DNA of 64,000 nt from JAHRVQ01 sp051278195. GTDB lineage: Bacteria > Pseudomonadota > Gammaproteobacteria > Pseudomonadales > Azotimanducaceae. Position numbers and translations under genes: made by a program. The DNA is taken from the NCBI GenBank assembly GCA_051278195.1, contig JBNMQM010000012.1:1-64000 (forward strand), in the 5' to 3' direction. The stretch's first letter is position 1, and each line of letters starts with the position of its first letter. The notes beneath the pieces were generated by a model. That model made no database searches, had not been told where the DNA came from, and saw only the letters and a list, made by a program, of their open reading frames with translations. Shown here in pieces: positions 63,877-64,000 of the stretch.

Positions 63877-64000
63877 ATGAGGATTGTACTTTTGCGCGTA
63901 ATCTCGATAGTTGCATTGAGCTTTGTATACGGGATATCGATACTCGTCTCGATGGTGGGTGGAACCTTCAAGAGAAAACGCAAAACGGGTCGTATCATCG
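63877..64000 (+). CDS. Partial protein at window edge, membrane segment then basic stretch
   Basis: A plus-strand ATG at 63877 (a TTG at 63850 is in the same frame) opens a frame running off the window: MRIVLLRVISIVALSFVYG then a hydrophobic stretch and GGTFKRKRKTGRII. A membrane helix followed by a basic turn and the start of a strand would fit a glycosyltransferase of this locus, but 41 codons are not enough to name it. It is divergent from the heparinase-like gene. Confidence 0.45.
   Translation, partial: MRIVLLRVISIVALSFVYGISILVSMVGGTFKRKRKTGRII

Noticed and set aside
1..64000. CRISPR arrays, tRNA and rRNA genes
   Set aside because: No regularly spaced short repeats of CRISPR type, and no tRNA or rRNA sequence was recognised by eye.

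Overview
The window looks like chromosomal DNA of a free-living, probably marine gammaproteobacterium. The basis is a sodium-pumping oxaloacetate decarboxylase (oadGAB), a BCCT osmolyte transporter, and a large exosortase A / PEP-CTERM exopolysaccharide (EPS) locus with its own sigma-54 regulator. No tRNA, rRNA or CRISPR array was seen. The species cannot be named from the sequence.

Region 1 (1-6.95 kb) is decayed. It holds the 3' end of an IS3-family transposase, the 3' end and terminal repeats of an IS21-type element, a frameshifted DUF3089 gene, a MarR gene that has lost its start, a hybrid sensor kinase that lost its ATPase domain through a short-homology deletion, and the tail of a TonB-dependent receptor. 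Apparently intact among them are a small membrane-anchored protein, a BCCT transporter whose stop codon lies in 16-bp tandem repeats, and a START-domain lipoprotein.

Region 2 (6.95-14.6 kb) is ordinary metabolism: a renalase-like flavoprotein, oadGAB, an RluA-type pseudouridine synthase, a DsbA/HCCA-isomerase-like protein and an aldehyde dehydrogenase.

Region 3 (14.6-24.7 kb) is mostly on the minus strand. In transcription order it runs: carbamoyltransferase, SxtJ-like protein, a 50-residue DUF5989-like protein, then an unknown protein, a PrsT-type TPR lipoprotein, and a second unknown protein that is a diverged paralog of the first. A divergent SGNH hydrolase and a 500-residue helical protein of unknown function complete it. 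Carbamoylation and ester chemistry on a surface glycan is the likely theme.

Region 4 (24.8-64 kb) is the exosortase/EPS locus. It contains two PEP-CTERM-type proteins, each preceded by a sigma-54-like promoter, and the sigma-54 activator PrsR without its kinase PrsK. It also has a WecG-type glycosyltransferase, a WcaJ-type initiating phosphotransferase, a second PrsT, a fused exosortase-EpsI protein, two nucleotide-sugar dehydrogenases, sugar-nucleotide enzymes, a polymerase/ligase-like protein and a GT-C transferase. The right end adds an asparagine-synthase-like amidotransferase, GT4 transferases, an acyltransferase, a sulfotransferase, a flippase fused to a polysaccharide deacetylase, a second deacetylase, a methyltransferase and a heparinase-II/III-like protein. 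A 2007-residue lipoprotein with twelve Ig/cadherin-like repeats and a beta-helix end sits in the middle.

Together the genes suggest a cell that makes a heavily decorated EPS (possibly sulfated, acylated, deacetylated, carbamoylated) and sorts PEP-CTERM proteins to the envelope, with at least the sorted proteins under PrsR/sigma-54 control.
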